Below are positions 44,805 through 57,458 of a DNA stretch of 64,000 bases, piece by piece; position 1 is the stretch's first letter; each line of letters starts with the position of its first letter. The notes under the pieces are model-generated. The model made no database searches and was not told the DNA's origin. It worked only from the letters and a program-made list of their open reading frames with translations. The DNA comes from Combretum micranthum (Eukaryota; Streptophyta; Magnoliopsida; Myrtales; Combretaceae), in contig JAMXBD010001453.1 in the NCBI GenBank assembly GCA_024138025.1, forward strand, positions 1 to 64,000, given 5' to 3'. The translations under genes and the position numbers were made by a program.

Positions 44805-47601
44805 TGTAAAGACCCGGTCCTCTAAATCCCGAGGTTTAGAGTACCAAATCCCCAACCACATATAACGTTTTCACATTATATGTAAGGTTGTCCTAAAACT
44901 AACAGTTTATGAAAATTGTTTGATCAAAATCACTAAACTTTGTAAAGAACTTTTAAAAAAAAACAAGATTGCTAACAAAAGCAATCTATACATACATTTA
45001 CATCATATAAACATTGCTCAGTGCCAATACATGACACTACAAAAATTACATCTTTTCTCAAAACATGAGAATCCTAAAGGATCTTAAGGTCATTACAAAA
45101 GAAATTGGCTTAACTAACAAGCCTTCTATACATAGCTTATTCTTAGCAAAAAGTCTTCTAAAAGTCCCGGGTAATTGGATCTTATTCATCCCACTAGTCC
45201 AGAAATCTTTCGAAATCGGACCCATAGCCCAAGTCATCGTAATACTCGTCTCCAATACCTGCAAAGCAGCAAAAGTGAGCCAGAGGCCCAGTACACAATA
45301 ACTAATGCATAACAAGTCATCCAATTCGTGTAATGCATCATAGAACAAGTGGTTATCTTTATTACATTTTGATTCACAAATCAACAAGAGGGTATTCAAA
45401 CCCCGGTCACACTTCGGGAATCCAGGGATCCTGAGCAACAGCAGCTGCTCAGGGGGTTGATATAAGTAGTCCGAATACTTATATCTCCTATATCTATTTC
45501 ATGAAGATAATAGCTTCATATAGGGTTTAAAAGCCGTTGCCCGACTCTACTTAAACTCAGTCCATAACATGAGCCTAGTTCACAAGTTCCCATAAACTTT
45601 GAACTAAATCATGGTTTTTCCCCCTAAGTTTAAGCAAACGTTACATAGATACTATTCTCCCCTATCGGCTACCCACTTAACCAAAAGAATCGCTATTGCA
45701 TCATAGCGTACCATTGCATCATGGTAAAGTCATTGCATCATGACTTGGTTAAGCGCCTAGCTAACATGTCATTGCATCATGACAGGTTTGCTGCTCCTCG
45801 GACCAGATTAAACAGCGTAATAGACATCCAATTCATTCAAATGTTAAGTCGAATCAATTTAGGTCAAATTAGAAATGTCTGGTCCTAGCAAACATCAGAC
45901 AAGTTATTGCGTACCTGAACCCGTTAGTATATAACTAGGATCTCTCGGTGAAGAACTAACCGAAGAATCCTTAACTGAAATAGAAATATCACAATAATCA
46001 ACAACTCAATAATTATAGCTTTCATTCTCACAAATATACACATATTATATCCATATATCACAATTAATTAAAGAAATCCAATTAATTGAATATATAGTCA
46101 CGAATAAGCATTTAAACATCCTATGATGTCTCAAATTGCTTATTAAATACTTAATTACTCAAATAACAAACTTTGGAACTTTTTAGAAAAAGCTCTTAAC
46201 ATTCAAAAACACAGGAGATACGCCGGTACTCAACGCCGACGGCGTTGAGCCGGTGTTCAATGTCCTGAAAAATGCACACTGCCAACGCTGGCAGCGTTCA
46301 AGGGTACGCCGTCAGCCTTTGTACCCTACGCCGGCGGCCTTGATTCCCAGTAGCCAGCGTACAATATGGAAGAAAAAACGCCGGCTGACTTTCCTAGCGA
46401 AAGCCGGCGGCGTTCAGTCGGCTTTAAGAAATTTGATTCTGTGGACTATCAACACCGCCTCTACGCCGGCGGCGTAGAAACTCAAATTGCCGGTGTACGT
46501 TCTGAAGAACAAACGCTGGCAAATCCTTAGCATAATAGCCGGCGGCGTAACAAACGACGTTAGGAAAATCGATTCTGTGGGCTTTCTACACCGCCTCTAC
46601 GCCGGCGGCGTAGAATCCCCAGATGCCGGCGTACGTTCTAAAAACAAGCTTAAACGAGAAACTCAAATCCCCTGTTTTTCAACTTTGCAAAATTATATCT
46701 TAATACACTTTAAACCTTCCTCCACTACATTTAACATCATATACTCACTCATATCTATACTACTCAATTCTAGCAATTCAAAGCATAAATTCAACATCAT
46801 TAAACACTTCATAAACCTACTTCCATCAATTCTAAATTCTCCTACACAAATCCTCTTAACAATTTCCCAACATTTCATATTACCTTAACCATACATACAC
46901 AACCTCACACACTCACAAGCTCATCCCAAACATGAACAAACCATTCTGATCAACATTAAACTCAATTCTTCCAATAACCCTAAACTACTTCAAGAAAGAA
47001 AAAAACAAAACAAAACAACAACCATAACTAAATTAATTCAAGTACAACTATATATACCTTGTCTTGAGAAATACTTTGATTCTTAGCACTTGATTTAAAC
47101 CTTGACTTGAGCTTGGAAATGGAGATGGAAATGGAAGAAGAAAACAAAAGAAAGAAAAAGAAAATTCGGATAAAAAGTGCTGCCCTCAAAAAGTAGGTTA
47201 ATTAAGCAAATTTTGACTTTAAGCATATACCAAATTTACCCCTTGAAGCATATATTAACTTAGGTTGCATTTGGTTTTAATTTGAGTCCCATTTGGCTTA
47301 TATTTGGGGCATAAATGCTACCTTAATTAAAGGAAACTCTATCAAATAACTTTTAACAAATATTGAAGTTGATTTATAAATCTAACTTAACTTAACCTTT
47401 TTAATGTATAAAAGACAACATTAATAATTTCATTACTCACACATTAATGCATATAAAACAAAATATTAATGTCAACATATACATATACAAAATCATATAT
47501 CTTGGACTACTAACAACATAACCATGCTCATTCAATTCAACAATTTAAAATAGATAATAAACACATGAAATTTGATTAAAATGTAAATCTAAGTCATTTC
47601 A
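44805..47601 (-). mobile_element. Tekay-like solo LTR (2.8 kb) with TGTTG duplication
   Basis: Plus-strand ends TGTAAAGACCC (44805) and GTCATTTCA (47601), so the LTR is on the minus strand. It is flanked by a perfect 5-bp duplication TGTTG (44800-44804 and 47602-47606). It is close in sequence to the LTR at 34807-37544 along its length and contains the GCCGGC array at 46217-46640. No internal region is present. Confidence 0.9.
46217..46640. repeat. GCCGGC palindrome array (Tekay-like LTR, copy 3)
   Basis: Same word order as copy 1 at 2830-3352, with a perfect 9-bp-arm palindrome at 46460-46478 (TCTACGCCG-G-CGGCGTAGA). The first palindrome (near 46231-46251) has a G-to-A-type change (CGCCGACGGCG), which breaks its symmetry. 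Confidence 0.85.
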
Positions 47602-47606
47602 TGTTG

Positions 47607-47728
47607 GGTGCGAGATAAGAGAGGGGAAAAGTTAATAGAGTAGAATGAAATGCTGATAGAAGTTTAAAACTAAAAGAATATGCCAGTTATGTAGGTCTTT
47701 TTACTCTCCCTTCCCCTTAACCTTTCAA

Positions 47729-47767
<39 letters not shown>

Positions 47768-50130
47768 GTTTTATGTTTTTTTTTTCATCCTTATTGGGCG
47801 TTTTATGCGATTTCCTAGAGTCGTCATTTATGTACATGCCTCGATTACTTGCAGGTCGAGGCATAAACGCTTCAAGATAGTGTGGGGGAGATTTTGCATT
47901 GTTATCATCGTAGGTAGTTTTTCTTCTGCCACATGTTAGGGATAGGCAAAATCAACCAAATTGAATCAATCCATAATCAAATCGAGCCAAACCAAATCAT
48001 AAATATAGTTTTCTTTTTTAAATTCGATTTAAAAAATTCTTAATCAAAACCTTTCCATAAATTTATGATTAATTTAAATGAGTAAATTAAACTAATCCGT
48101 AAAACCAAATCAAACCGTCTTAGATAAATATAAAAATATTTTACTAAATTATAAATTTTGTTATGATGATTGATTAAATGTCATATATATTTTTATGATT
48201 TTATTATGATATCTATTATATGATAAATATTGATAAAAAATAACTTATTCTTTTTTTTCTTTAAATTGTTTTTTTGGGTTCAAGATATACTCTTATGTTG
48301 GAATTTAATGCTATTTTATATTAACCGTTTGAATTCTATGGGGTATGGATTTTATTATTTAGTATATTTCTTATTATGTATTAAGTTTTTATTATATATT
48401 TTGTTAGTATATCACTTTTATACGTAAATAACTTTTGTTGGAAGATGATTTTTTTTCTTAAATTTGTTAGTATTTGGCTAAATGATTCTATAGAGAATTA
48501 GAGATTATATTTTACTATGTATTAGTGTATTGTATTAGTGATTAAATAATTTTATGAAGGATTATAGATTATGAGTATGATGAATTTAAAAATATTTTAT
48601 TGAGATTTATAATATTGATTATATATAGTGAGTTCAATATTTAAATATTTATACTTAATTAGAATTTTAATTTAATTCGCACTCCGAACGAAATAAAAAA
48701 ATTTTAATCCAAACCAATGGTTGGACTCAAGAAGGAAAAAAAAATCATAAATTAAGGTTTATTTAGTTTTACTGAAAATCATATCAATCTGTGTCCACCG
48801 CTGGCATTTGCTTTTTATTTATTTATTTTTTTCAGACGTTAAGAAGGAGAAGACTACAAGGTTGCTTTTTAAGTTGCGGACGTTAACTTGCCACTTGGCA
48901 TGCTCAATTTGTTTTGCCTTGATGGTCGGTGTTGATAAGGACTAAACTACAAGATCACCATTCGGAGCAGGCCTTCGCTCGTCACTTGGCATATAGCTCC
49001 ATTCATTTGAGGTGGACGAAGTGGTTGGACCTTGGACCTTGGACCTTGGGGGGCTCGGACGAAAAATGACCACCAATACCCTGAAATTGAACCATAAACC
49101 ATTTGGAACCTATTCAAACCAAATTCTTGGTCAATAAATAAATAATAAAAAAAAACTATTCAAACCAAATCAAAATATTCAAAAAAACTTAAAATAAAAA
49201 TTGTATTTTGCAGTTGGGTGTTCATTTTGGACTGCTGAACAACCCCCATATTAATTGAATTTATGTGGCTAACTTTGAGTTTAATACCATGTTAATCCCA
49301 ACTCCACTGGATGAAAACTAGCTGCCTTTCAGTTTATTAATATACACCTTACACATTCTTTCTACATATGGATAAATTATTTTCAATTAATAATCTTACA
49401 ACCCTTTTATATTCTAAAATAAAAAAAAAAAACAAGGAATAGAATAATTATGTTTAGGTATTATCAATTATCAAAAATAGGTTAGAAATTTATAATCTAG
49501 AAATTACATCATCTAAGGTATTGAAAAAATATATATATATATATATATATTTACTTAAAAGTAAAACTAACAAATTTTAAGTGATAACAACTAAAAAACA
49601 TACATAATATAATTATAGGCAAAGTAATTGCATTTATTCTTGAAGTTCGTAAATATCATTATGTATTTGTAATGCACTTTTATTTTTTTATTTTCACTTG
49701 TGTTTCTTTATCCTTACGAATGCTATCATTTACGGTGGTTATTAAATTCTCGTCACTTCTTTATTGTCCAATGACCCTCTTATCTATGTAAAAATTGTTT
49801 TTATCTTTCATTAATTTTATCATGATTGTTATTACAATAGGGCTCGATATAAAATTTGGTATCTAAAATTTTTTTAATTTTATAATTAATTATATGAAAT
49901 TAAAAATATCAATTAATTTAATACATAAAATTTTGAGTTAACTGTAAAAATTGACAAAGTTCAAATATTAATTGAAAAATAAAAAAAAAGTTTAAAACCA
50001 AATCGACATTTTTATATATTAGATAATTAATTGAAATATAGGTATAGTTCTAATACTAAATGATATTTACCTTCACAAAAATGTTTCCAACCATAAGATT
50101 TTGTATACATTTAGATTGACATCTTATTTT
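47607..50130. other. Intergenic, no gene seen
   Basis: AT-rich DNA with low-complexity CAAACCAAATC-type stretches at 47940-48120 and 49080-49170. Small structures include an (AT)n run (47728-47762), a 9-bp inverted repeat ATGCCTCGA/TCGAGGCAT with an 11-nt loop (47836-47864), and about three tandem GGACCTT units near 49025-49050. No supportable coding region. Confidence 0.55.
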
Positions 50131-50425
50131 AAAGGCTAATAGTCACATTTGGTTCTTAGATTTTTCTATTTTGCAATTAATTATTTAAAATTTATAAGTT
50201 TCAATTTATTACCTACAATTTTTTTTAGATTATTTATAATACATGGACTCATTCTATTAGCTAGTTAATTGCAAAAACGTATAATATTCAAGTAGTTAAT
50301 TTAAAAAATTAGTAAAATTAAAGTAGTTTATTATAAAAATGGATATATATTTAATTTAGATAGTTGATTGCTTAAACGGACGTAATTTAGTAACTAAGTG
50401 TGATATTTACTCTATTTAAAAATAG
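50131..50425. mobile_element. Candidate MITE with degenerate ends
   Basis: The left part (TAATAGTCACATTTGGTTCTTAG) and the complement of the right part (AAATATCACACTTAGTTACTAA) are similar over about 20 bp, giving imperfect inverted ends about 290 bp apart. No target duplication was identified. Confidence 0.35.
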
Positions 50426-50429
50426 CAAA

Positions 50430-50598
50430 TAATAATGATGATGATGATGATGATGGTGATGCTGTAATTCCACTAAAATAAAAAATAAAATAACACAAAA
50501 TGTCTACTATTATATTTTATTTTTTATTATCTGGATTAACCTTTTTAATTAAATTTTGTGTTTTTCCTTATTTTTTCATGTTGTTTAGAAATTCTATA
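50430..50598. repeat. Left copy of a local duplication
   Basis: GATGATGATG...GTAATTCCA then AACACAAAATGTCTACTA and TTTTTCCTTATTTTTTCAT closely match 59770-59935. A partial third copy of the start lies at 59940-60002. The solo LTR was inserted after the first copy. Confidence 0.75.
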
Positions 50599-53500
50599 TG
50601 TAAGCTCCTAGATTTTATGTTACAGGTTATGCTTAAACCCTAAACCAGAAGTCAATCAGAAACCCTAAAGTCAACAAATCTATAATAAACCCTAGTAGAT
50701 TTAGATCCGGCAATCTTGCGCTCTAAATCCCTAAACAACGGAATTGAGATAATTGTGGATAATAATTCGTAATAATATAGAAAGCTTAAAAATATTAGAT
50801 TCGTTAATTTTTACTGTGTTTCGGATCCAACTGGGATCAGTTTTTGAAAATCGTATCCTCATACACCGAACGGTAAAAATATTCTGATAACATCATTAGA
50901 TTCGCAAAAATATAAGGATTTCAAAAATATTATTTTTATATCAAAAAATATCAAATATAGCTTAATTACGTGTATTTTTTTTAATTTGTCTTATCTACTA
51001 TTTATAGTATTATTCTACACTATTCATTACTATTCACCTATTTGTACTTTTCTACACCTATTCTTGCATCTACTATATCTATTTCTTACTTTTACTTTTC
51101 TCATACATCTTTAATCACATCATACCTTAAAAACTATTACTTTTAATTAACAAAAATACACAAACAAATATCTCTCCCCTTCTTCCCTCCAAATCGGCAC
51201 CCCCTCTCCTCATACACACACTATATTTTTCTTTTTCAATTTATTTTATTTACATAATTTTCCTTCTACAAAACTCTATCAATACCTCATCTCTCTCCAT
51301 TTCTTTCATACATTTATTTACCATAACAAAACTCTCCCAAAATCACTAATCAAATGCTCTCTCCAAAAATCTCCTTTCATCTTTCCATATTTCCCACATT
51401 TTTTTATCCACATACTACCAAAACCTTTCTTTAACTACCATCTATATTTATATTTTGGGTAAAACTCTTATCAATACTGTTTTATCATGTCATATAACTT
51501 AACATGACCATGGTGTGTATTTCCTGAAACATCTAAGTGTTATGGAAGTAACACTATGTTCATGTTTTGTTCATGCTTATAAATAAATATCATTTTATTA
51601 TTATGTTGTTTTATTATTGTTATATTGTTACATGTTACTATTATTGTTCTAATCTAACTTCTTTATTATATTATCTATTTTTATTTCTTAGAGCATATAA
51701 GCTCACTAACATAACTGTTATTTATTTATTATGCTTTACAATTTATTTATTTATTCTATACTTTAACATAAAGACTAGTCTTTCTAGTCTTAGACTTGTC
51801 CTTATCAAGTTAAAACGATTTTCTTATTTTTTTTGTTTTTCTTTCTAGACTTGCCCATGTCTAAGTCCGGAAGCCTTTATTCAAGCTAAAACTTCAAATA
51901 CTTGATATTTATTATTTGTTTATCTCTATATTTCCCATATTTCTTATTAAATATTTTGTCATGTTACTTAGCTATAAACCCATATTCATGCACGATTATG
52001 TTGATTGTTGTCTTAATAAGAATAAAAAGATTTTTTTTTGTTTATAAAAGGAAATAAGCTCAGCTTACTGTGAAAATAAAATTTTATCACTTAGAAAAAG
52101 TTTCATTAGAGTTTAGAAACTTTATATCAACAAAATGTTTTTCAAAGAATTTTATAAAAAGGTCACCATAGACTTTAGTATTAATAACATACAAGGATTT
52201 TCAAAAGTTAATCAAGAAATTCTTTACACATTTTAAACTACCATTAAAAGCCTTAATATTAATAATATTTTGTTATGAGAATTTTTTTATAAAACTTGGT
52301 TATTAAATTCTCACTAATATTTTAGTAAATAGAAAGACCAAAACAACTTTTTAAAACAAGTCAAAATTAACCCACCAAGCAAAGGCTACTTAAGGAATAA
52401 AATTGTAGATAACTTGGAAAGACTAAATTTTTGAAACTAAATTATCTTTTAAGAGTTAAGGAAGAATAAATTATATAACACATTTGACGACTCAAAAATC
52501 TTTAGTTTTATTTCCAAAACAACTGAAAATAATTTTGTCAACTTCACTTTTTTTAACTACTAAAACAAATTGTTTCATGAAAAATCAATTATTAAGACAA
52601 CATCATTAGAATCATGTGTATAATATGAGTTGCATATGTATTAAAGGATTTTTTTACTCTATATATATATTTATATATTTACATGTTTGTTATGGGATTT
52701 TTGGTTGATAAAAAGCTTGGAAAAATCATGTTTTAAGGGCTAGGATTTGCGTGTCAATTATGTATCATGTATTTTAGGAACCTAAATAGTTTTTTTTTTT
52801 TATAAAAGTAACCTTAGAAATTGATAGATCTTTTCGAGTAGTAGAAGACGGTATATAATATGCAAAATTCAATTAAAATGAGCAAGTTATGGCCATTTTA
52901 AGTTGGAATTTCACCGCATATGAATTTTGACAAACTTAGTGAAATAAAATTATAAGTTTAAGTAGAACTTCCAAGAAATACTTATTTTGAGTATTTCTTT
53001 TGTTTATGTGATATGGAGTCTAAGCTTCCTTACCCCAATGACTATTTTGACTAAGAGTTTTGCTGCTAGCCATAGCTAAGTGAATTTAATTTCTTACATT
53101 CTCATACTTATGTCTTTTCTTATAGATTAGCGGCATTAAAATTAGGTAAAGATAAAACATGGAAGTGCATATGCCTTACTTATATGGTTGAAATTATGTT
53201 AAGCATATCGAGGTGGGAATTGTCTAATAATCATTATATGATTAGTATAGGAATGATATGTCTGCGAACTCTATGATCACTCTTAAAATATCTAAAATTA
53301 TGTCATGATTACTTAAATAAAATGATTCATACATAACATGTAGTGAGTCACATTGCATTTATTACTATACGCTTGGTGAGACGAGGGCATAGTAGTGAGG
53401 TCCTTAGAACCCGAAAATGTACAATATGGTAAATGTTCGCCCGATTAAAATGGTAGGTAGACACTTGAATTAACTACATTGTAGCAGTTAGTAGTGGCTC

Positions 53501-53623
53501 GTATAAAAAAACTACAAAAACATCATTTGCAAATTATGACCTTACGGTCCAGACCACCTAACCTCGAATGGAGGGTAAATCCATTCAATATATGATTCCT
53601 GAAAAATCATATGAATTGTTTGC

Positions 53624-54134
53624 TGTTACAAATATTCGGCTTAGGAAGCAGCCAAGCTGGATAGCAAAAAGTCCAAAATAGTAAATACATGTATAGGACA
53701 GCTAGATACAGATTGTATACATCACAATCAGTTACATTAGTTAGATTGTATCCAATCAGAAACATGCATGTATAACAGATCTGTAGATCTGGCTAAACTA
53801 TTAAAAAGACGAAAGGAATATAAATACATATCAGGCAGAAAAGGGTAAGTTACCCCTGCTTCAGAAATACGAGTGTAAATAGAAGCTGGAGTCTAGCTCG
53901 AATCCGTCTCAATTCTCGTAAGTGATTCACCTGCATAAATTCACAAACAAGAGGCAAGTTAGGGTTTGGGAGTGATATACGAGAGAGTAACAGAGGAAAG
54001 AGAGAGTTAGAGATTCTTAACTGAGACGTGAGAAAGAATTGTTAGGGTTTAAGGAGTCGGGTTAGAAAACTTAAATACTCGAGCGTTCCTTAATATTGAT
54101 CCAACCCATGAAGATTTGAATTACGATAGTAACA
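53624..54134 (+). repeat. 5' LTR of the Reina-like element
   Basis: 511 bp, TGTTACAAATA...TAGTAACA. It lacks about 36 bp present in the 3' LTR (around 58659-58695), otherwise similar. Immediately downstream, ATTTAGTGCTCTAGCC may be a decayed primer site, but the tRNA cannot be assigned. Confidence 0.85.
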
Positions 54135-54150
54135 ATTTAGTGCTCTAGCC

Positions 54151-55190
54151 ATGGAAACCCGATCTCAGGAAGAGATTGCCAAGTTGCAATCATTGGTATA
54201 TTCCATTGCAGAATCAGTGAAGGTAATGCAAGATAAATTTCAAGAATAGTTAGTGACTAATGCTCAAATGCATGAGAATATGCAATCATTGTCTACATCT
54301 TTATAGTCTTTACATACTAAAATGGATTTTGTTGATAAGAATTAGAATCATATTTCATCATATCATACTATGGATTCTCATGTTCATAACAATGGATCAT
54401 CTTTGGATACTTCATTAGTTGATAATTTGTTGAAAGGATTAAAATTGGAAATTCTTAAATTTGATGATGATGATCCTTTAGGTTGGATCTTTAAGACACA
54501 AAAATTTTTCAATTTTCATCATGTTCCTGAGGAACAAAGACTCGTTATAGCTTCTTTTGCTCTCGCAGGGAAAGCTTTGAAATGGTATCAATGGATGGAA
54601 CAGAATAATCAAATTTCTAATTAGACTCAGTTTCTTAAATCTTTGGAAACTCGATTTAGTCCTTCTGAATATGATGATGTTCAAGGGACTTTAGCAAAAT
54701 TAATTCAGACGGGATCTGTTGATGATTACCAATCAGAGTTTGAAAATCTTTCAACTCTAATTGTGGGTTTATCCAATGCTTTTCTTTTAAGTTGTTTTGT
54801 TTCTGGATTAAAGCCGAATATTAGAAGAGAAGTTTAGATTGCTAGGCCATCATCGATTACTCATGCCATATGGCTGGCTAAAATGCATGAGTCTAAATTT
54901 GCAGATAGTACTTTTAGTCAGAAACAATTTTCTTCTCAGAAATATGTTTCTTCAGGCCAAATTCTTTACAATTTGCTAAATCTGCTGTTTCTACTCAAAG
55001 TTCTACTCAGACTCCTGTTCCACCATCATCTAAACCCACAATCCAATTCAAAAAGTTGACTCAGGCTGAAATGAATTCTAGGAGGGAGCAGGGTTTATGC
55101 TATAATTGTGATGGAAATATCATCGTAATCATAAATGTAAGGCCAAATTTCTTCTTCTGGTTATGATGAAGAAGGGAAGGATTAGAACAG
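54151..55190 (+). pseudogene. Reina-like gag
   Basis: The frame opens at ATG 54151, about 17 bp after the LTR. It contains a helical leader with three TAG codons, then a capsid-like core (LEILKFDDDDPLGWIFKTQK, FALAGKALKWYQWME, FSPSEYDDVQGTLAKLIQTG) typical of plant gypsy gag. The zinc knuckle starts as CYNCDG near 55100 and is broken by a one-base loss, the His/Cys half continuing in another frame. Not translatable as is. Confidence 0.75.
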
Positions 55191-55885
55191 ATGGAGTCTT
55201 TGTCTAATGAGGTGTTACCTATGGAACAATCAAACACTAGCTGTGATGACTGTACTATCAGTTATCATGCCCTTTCAGGCACTTCACTTCCTAGAACTAT
55301 TCGTTTTCAGGGGGTTATTAATAATAAAGCTGTGGCAATATTGGTGGATTCAGGTAGCACGCACAATTTTGTGCAAAGTAGAGTGGTTAAACATCTTGGT
55401 TGACTGTAGCATCTTCTCCTCAATTTAATGTTTTAATTGGGGATGGTACTAAAATGCTTAGTCAAAGGAAATGCCAAAATGTTGATTTTCATATTCAAAG
55501 GTTATGTTTTACTGATGATTTTTATGTGTTACCAATACAAGGGGCTAAAATAGTTTTTGGAGTCCAGTGGTTGCAATCTTTGGGACCGGTGACGATTGAC
55601 TATAGTCACTTGATTATCCAATTTATGCATCAAGGAGTATTGGTAATATTACAGGGCAGAAGGATACTTTATCTCAGTTTTCTCATCATCAATTTCATAG
55701 ATTACTTAAACGAGATGCAGTGGTTTCTTGTTTTCAATTTTTGGCTCAGGAGGTTATTACTAACACATGTGAGTCTACTACCATCAATCAAGATTTACAA
55801 AACTTGTTGGGTAGATACTCTCAGGTGTTTGAAGCACCTTCATCATTGCCACCTCTTCAAGATATTAAACATCAATCCATATTGA
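55191..55885 (+). pseudogene. Reina-like protease region
   Basis: The frame at 55191-55403 ends with the aspartic protease site AILVDSGSTHNFV. A shift at about 55400 moves the continuation to the frame 55400-55885, which carries VLIGDGTKML and FYVLPIQGAKIVFGVQWLQ, the usual downstream blocks. Would process the polyprotein if intact. Confidence 0.8.
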
Positions 55886-55966
55886 AAGTGGGAAGGGTCC
55901 GATAAATGTTAAGGCTTATAGATATCTTCATTTTCAGAAGACTGAAATTGAGAAACAGTCACTGAG

Positions 55967-56620
55967 ATGCTTCAGCAGGGTATTATTCAACATAGCACAG
56001 TCCCTATTCTTCTCAGTATTATTGGTGAAGAAAAAGATGGCACATGGAGATTTTGCATCGATTATCGAGCTTTAAATCATGTTACTATCAAGGATCAGTT
56101 CCCAATTCCCACCATTGACGAGTTACTGGATGAATTATATGGTGCTTCTATTTTTTCTAAATTGGACTTGAGGGCAGGATACCATCAGATTTGCATGCAT
56201 CCTTGTGACATTGAGAAGACAGCATTCCGTACGCATGAAGGACATTATGAATTCCTTGTCATGCCATTTGGACTTAGCAATGCTCCTACCACTTTTCAAA
56301 GCATCATGAACAAAATTTTTAGGTCCTTTCTTTGCAAAGTTGTTATTGTTTTTGTTTATGATATGTTGGTGTACAGTAAGACTATGTCTGATCACATTGA
56401 TCATTTGGTCAGGTGCTTCAAGTCTTGTTAAAGCATGATTTTTATCTTAAACATTCCAAATGTCATTTTGGAGAGTCCTCTATTGAGTACTTAGGACATA
56501 TTGTTCACATAAAGGAGTACAACCTGAAGCCAAGAAGGTAGAAGCAGTTACTTAATGGCCAAAACCAACTTCTGTCAAGCAGCTTCGAGCTTTCTTAGGA
56601 TTATCTGGATATTATCGCCA
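55967..56620 (+). pseudogene. Reina-like reverse transcriptase
   Basis: RT blocks in order: [56 protein letters not shown], then [12 protein letters not shown]. The last replaces the catalytic YDD with YDM, losing one of the two aspartates needed for polymerase activity. A shift near 56420 and a TAA near 56552 interrupt the thumb region before RNase H. Confidence 0.85.
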
Positions 56621-56654
56621 TTTTATCAAAGGATATGCTACTATAGCAACTCCT

Positions 56655-57458
56655 TTGACAGACTTACTACAAAAAGATGCTTTTCATTGGGATTCGGCTG
56701 CTCTGATGGCTTTTGAAACACTTAAGAAAGCTTTGGTTTCAGCTCCTATTTTGGCCTTACCGAATTTTAAGGAGACTTTTACCATTGAGACTGATGCTTC
56801 GGGATTAGATGGGTGTTGTATTGTTACAAAAGGATCATCCTATTGCCTTTTTCAGCAAGAAGATGCCAGTTCATTTAAGGAAAGCCTAGCTTATGTTAGG
56901 GACTTATATGCTATTGTTGAAGCTGTGCGGAAGTGGAGGCAATATGTTTTGGGATCTCATTTTATAATTAAGACTGATCATCGTAGTCTTAAAAAAGAGA
57001 TCCTTACACAAGTTATTCAGACTCCTGAACAGCAAAAGTACTTGTCCAAGCTTATGGGATATGATTATTCCATTTTGCATAAAGCTGGTGCGGAGAATAG
57101 AGTGCCTGATGTTTTATCCAGACAGTATGCTAATTTGGGAACTCACTTTTCTTGGTCAGGACCTACATTTTCTATCATTCATACATTAAAGACAGAATAT
57201 CGTACTTTGGAAGGTTTTTGTGACATCATATCTGCCATGAAAGAAGGCAAAACACTCAAATACAACTTGACATGGAGGAATGAGCTGTTACATTTCGATA
57301 CTCGCATTTTTTTGGTGCCTTGGTCAACTCTCATTCCTCATTTACTGTCAGAGTTTCATGTTTCACCTTCTTCGGGGCATTTTGGTTGTTTGAAGACATT
57401 TAGAAGATTGTCTTTAATTTTTTTAGGAGGGAACGTGCCATGGTGGAAAATTTTGTGA
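56655..57458 (+). pseudogene. Reina-like RNase H and start of integrase
   Basis: A 267-codon open frame. RNase H features: FTIETDASGLDGCCIVTKGS (first Asp), LYAIVEAVRKWRQYVLGSHF (Glu), FIIKTDHRSLKK (Asp) and the tail GAENRVPDVLSRQ. The end of the frame (HVSPSSGHFGCLKTFRRL) is the HH part of the integrase zinc finger. A frameshift at about 57440 moves the CC part into the next frame. Confidence 0.85.

Noticed and set aside
51567..51848. 93-codon hydrophobic frame inside the solo LTR
   Set aside because: Composition-driven (poly-pyrimidine, TTATTT repeats) and inside a non-coding LTR.
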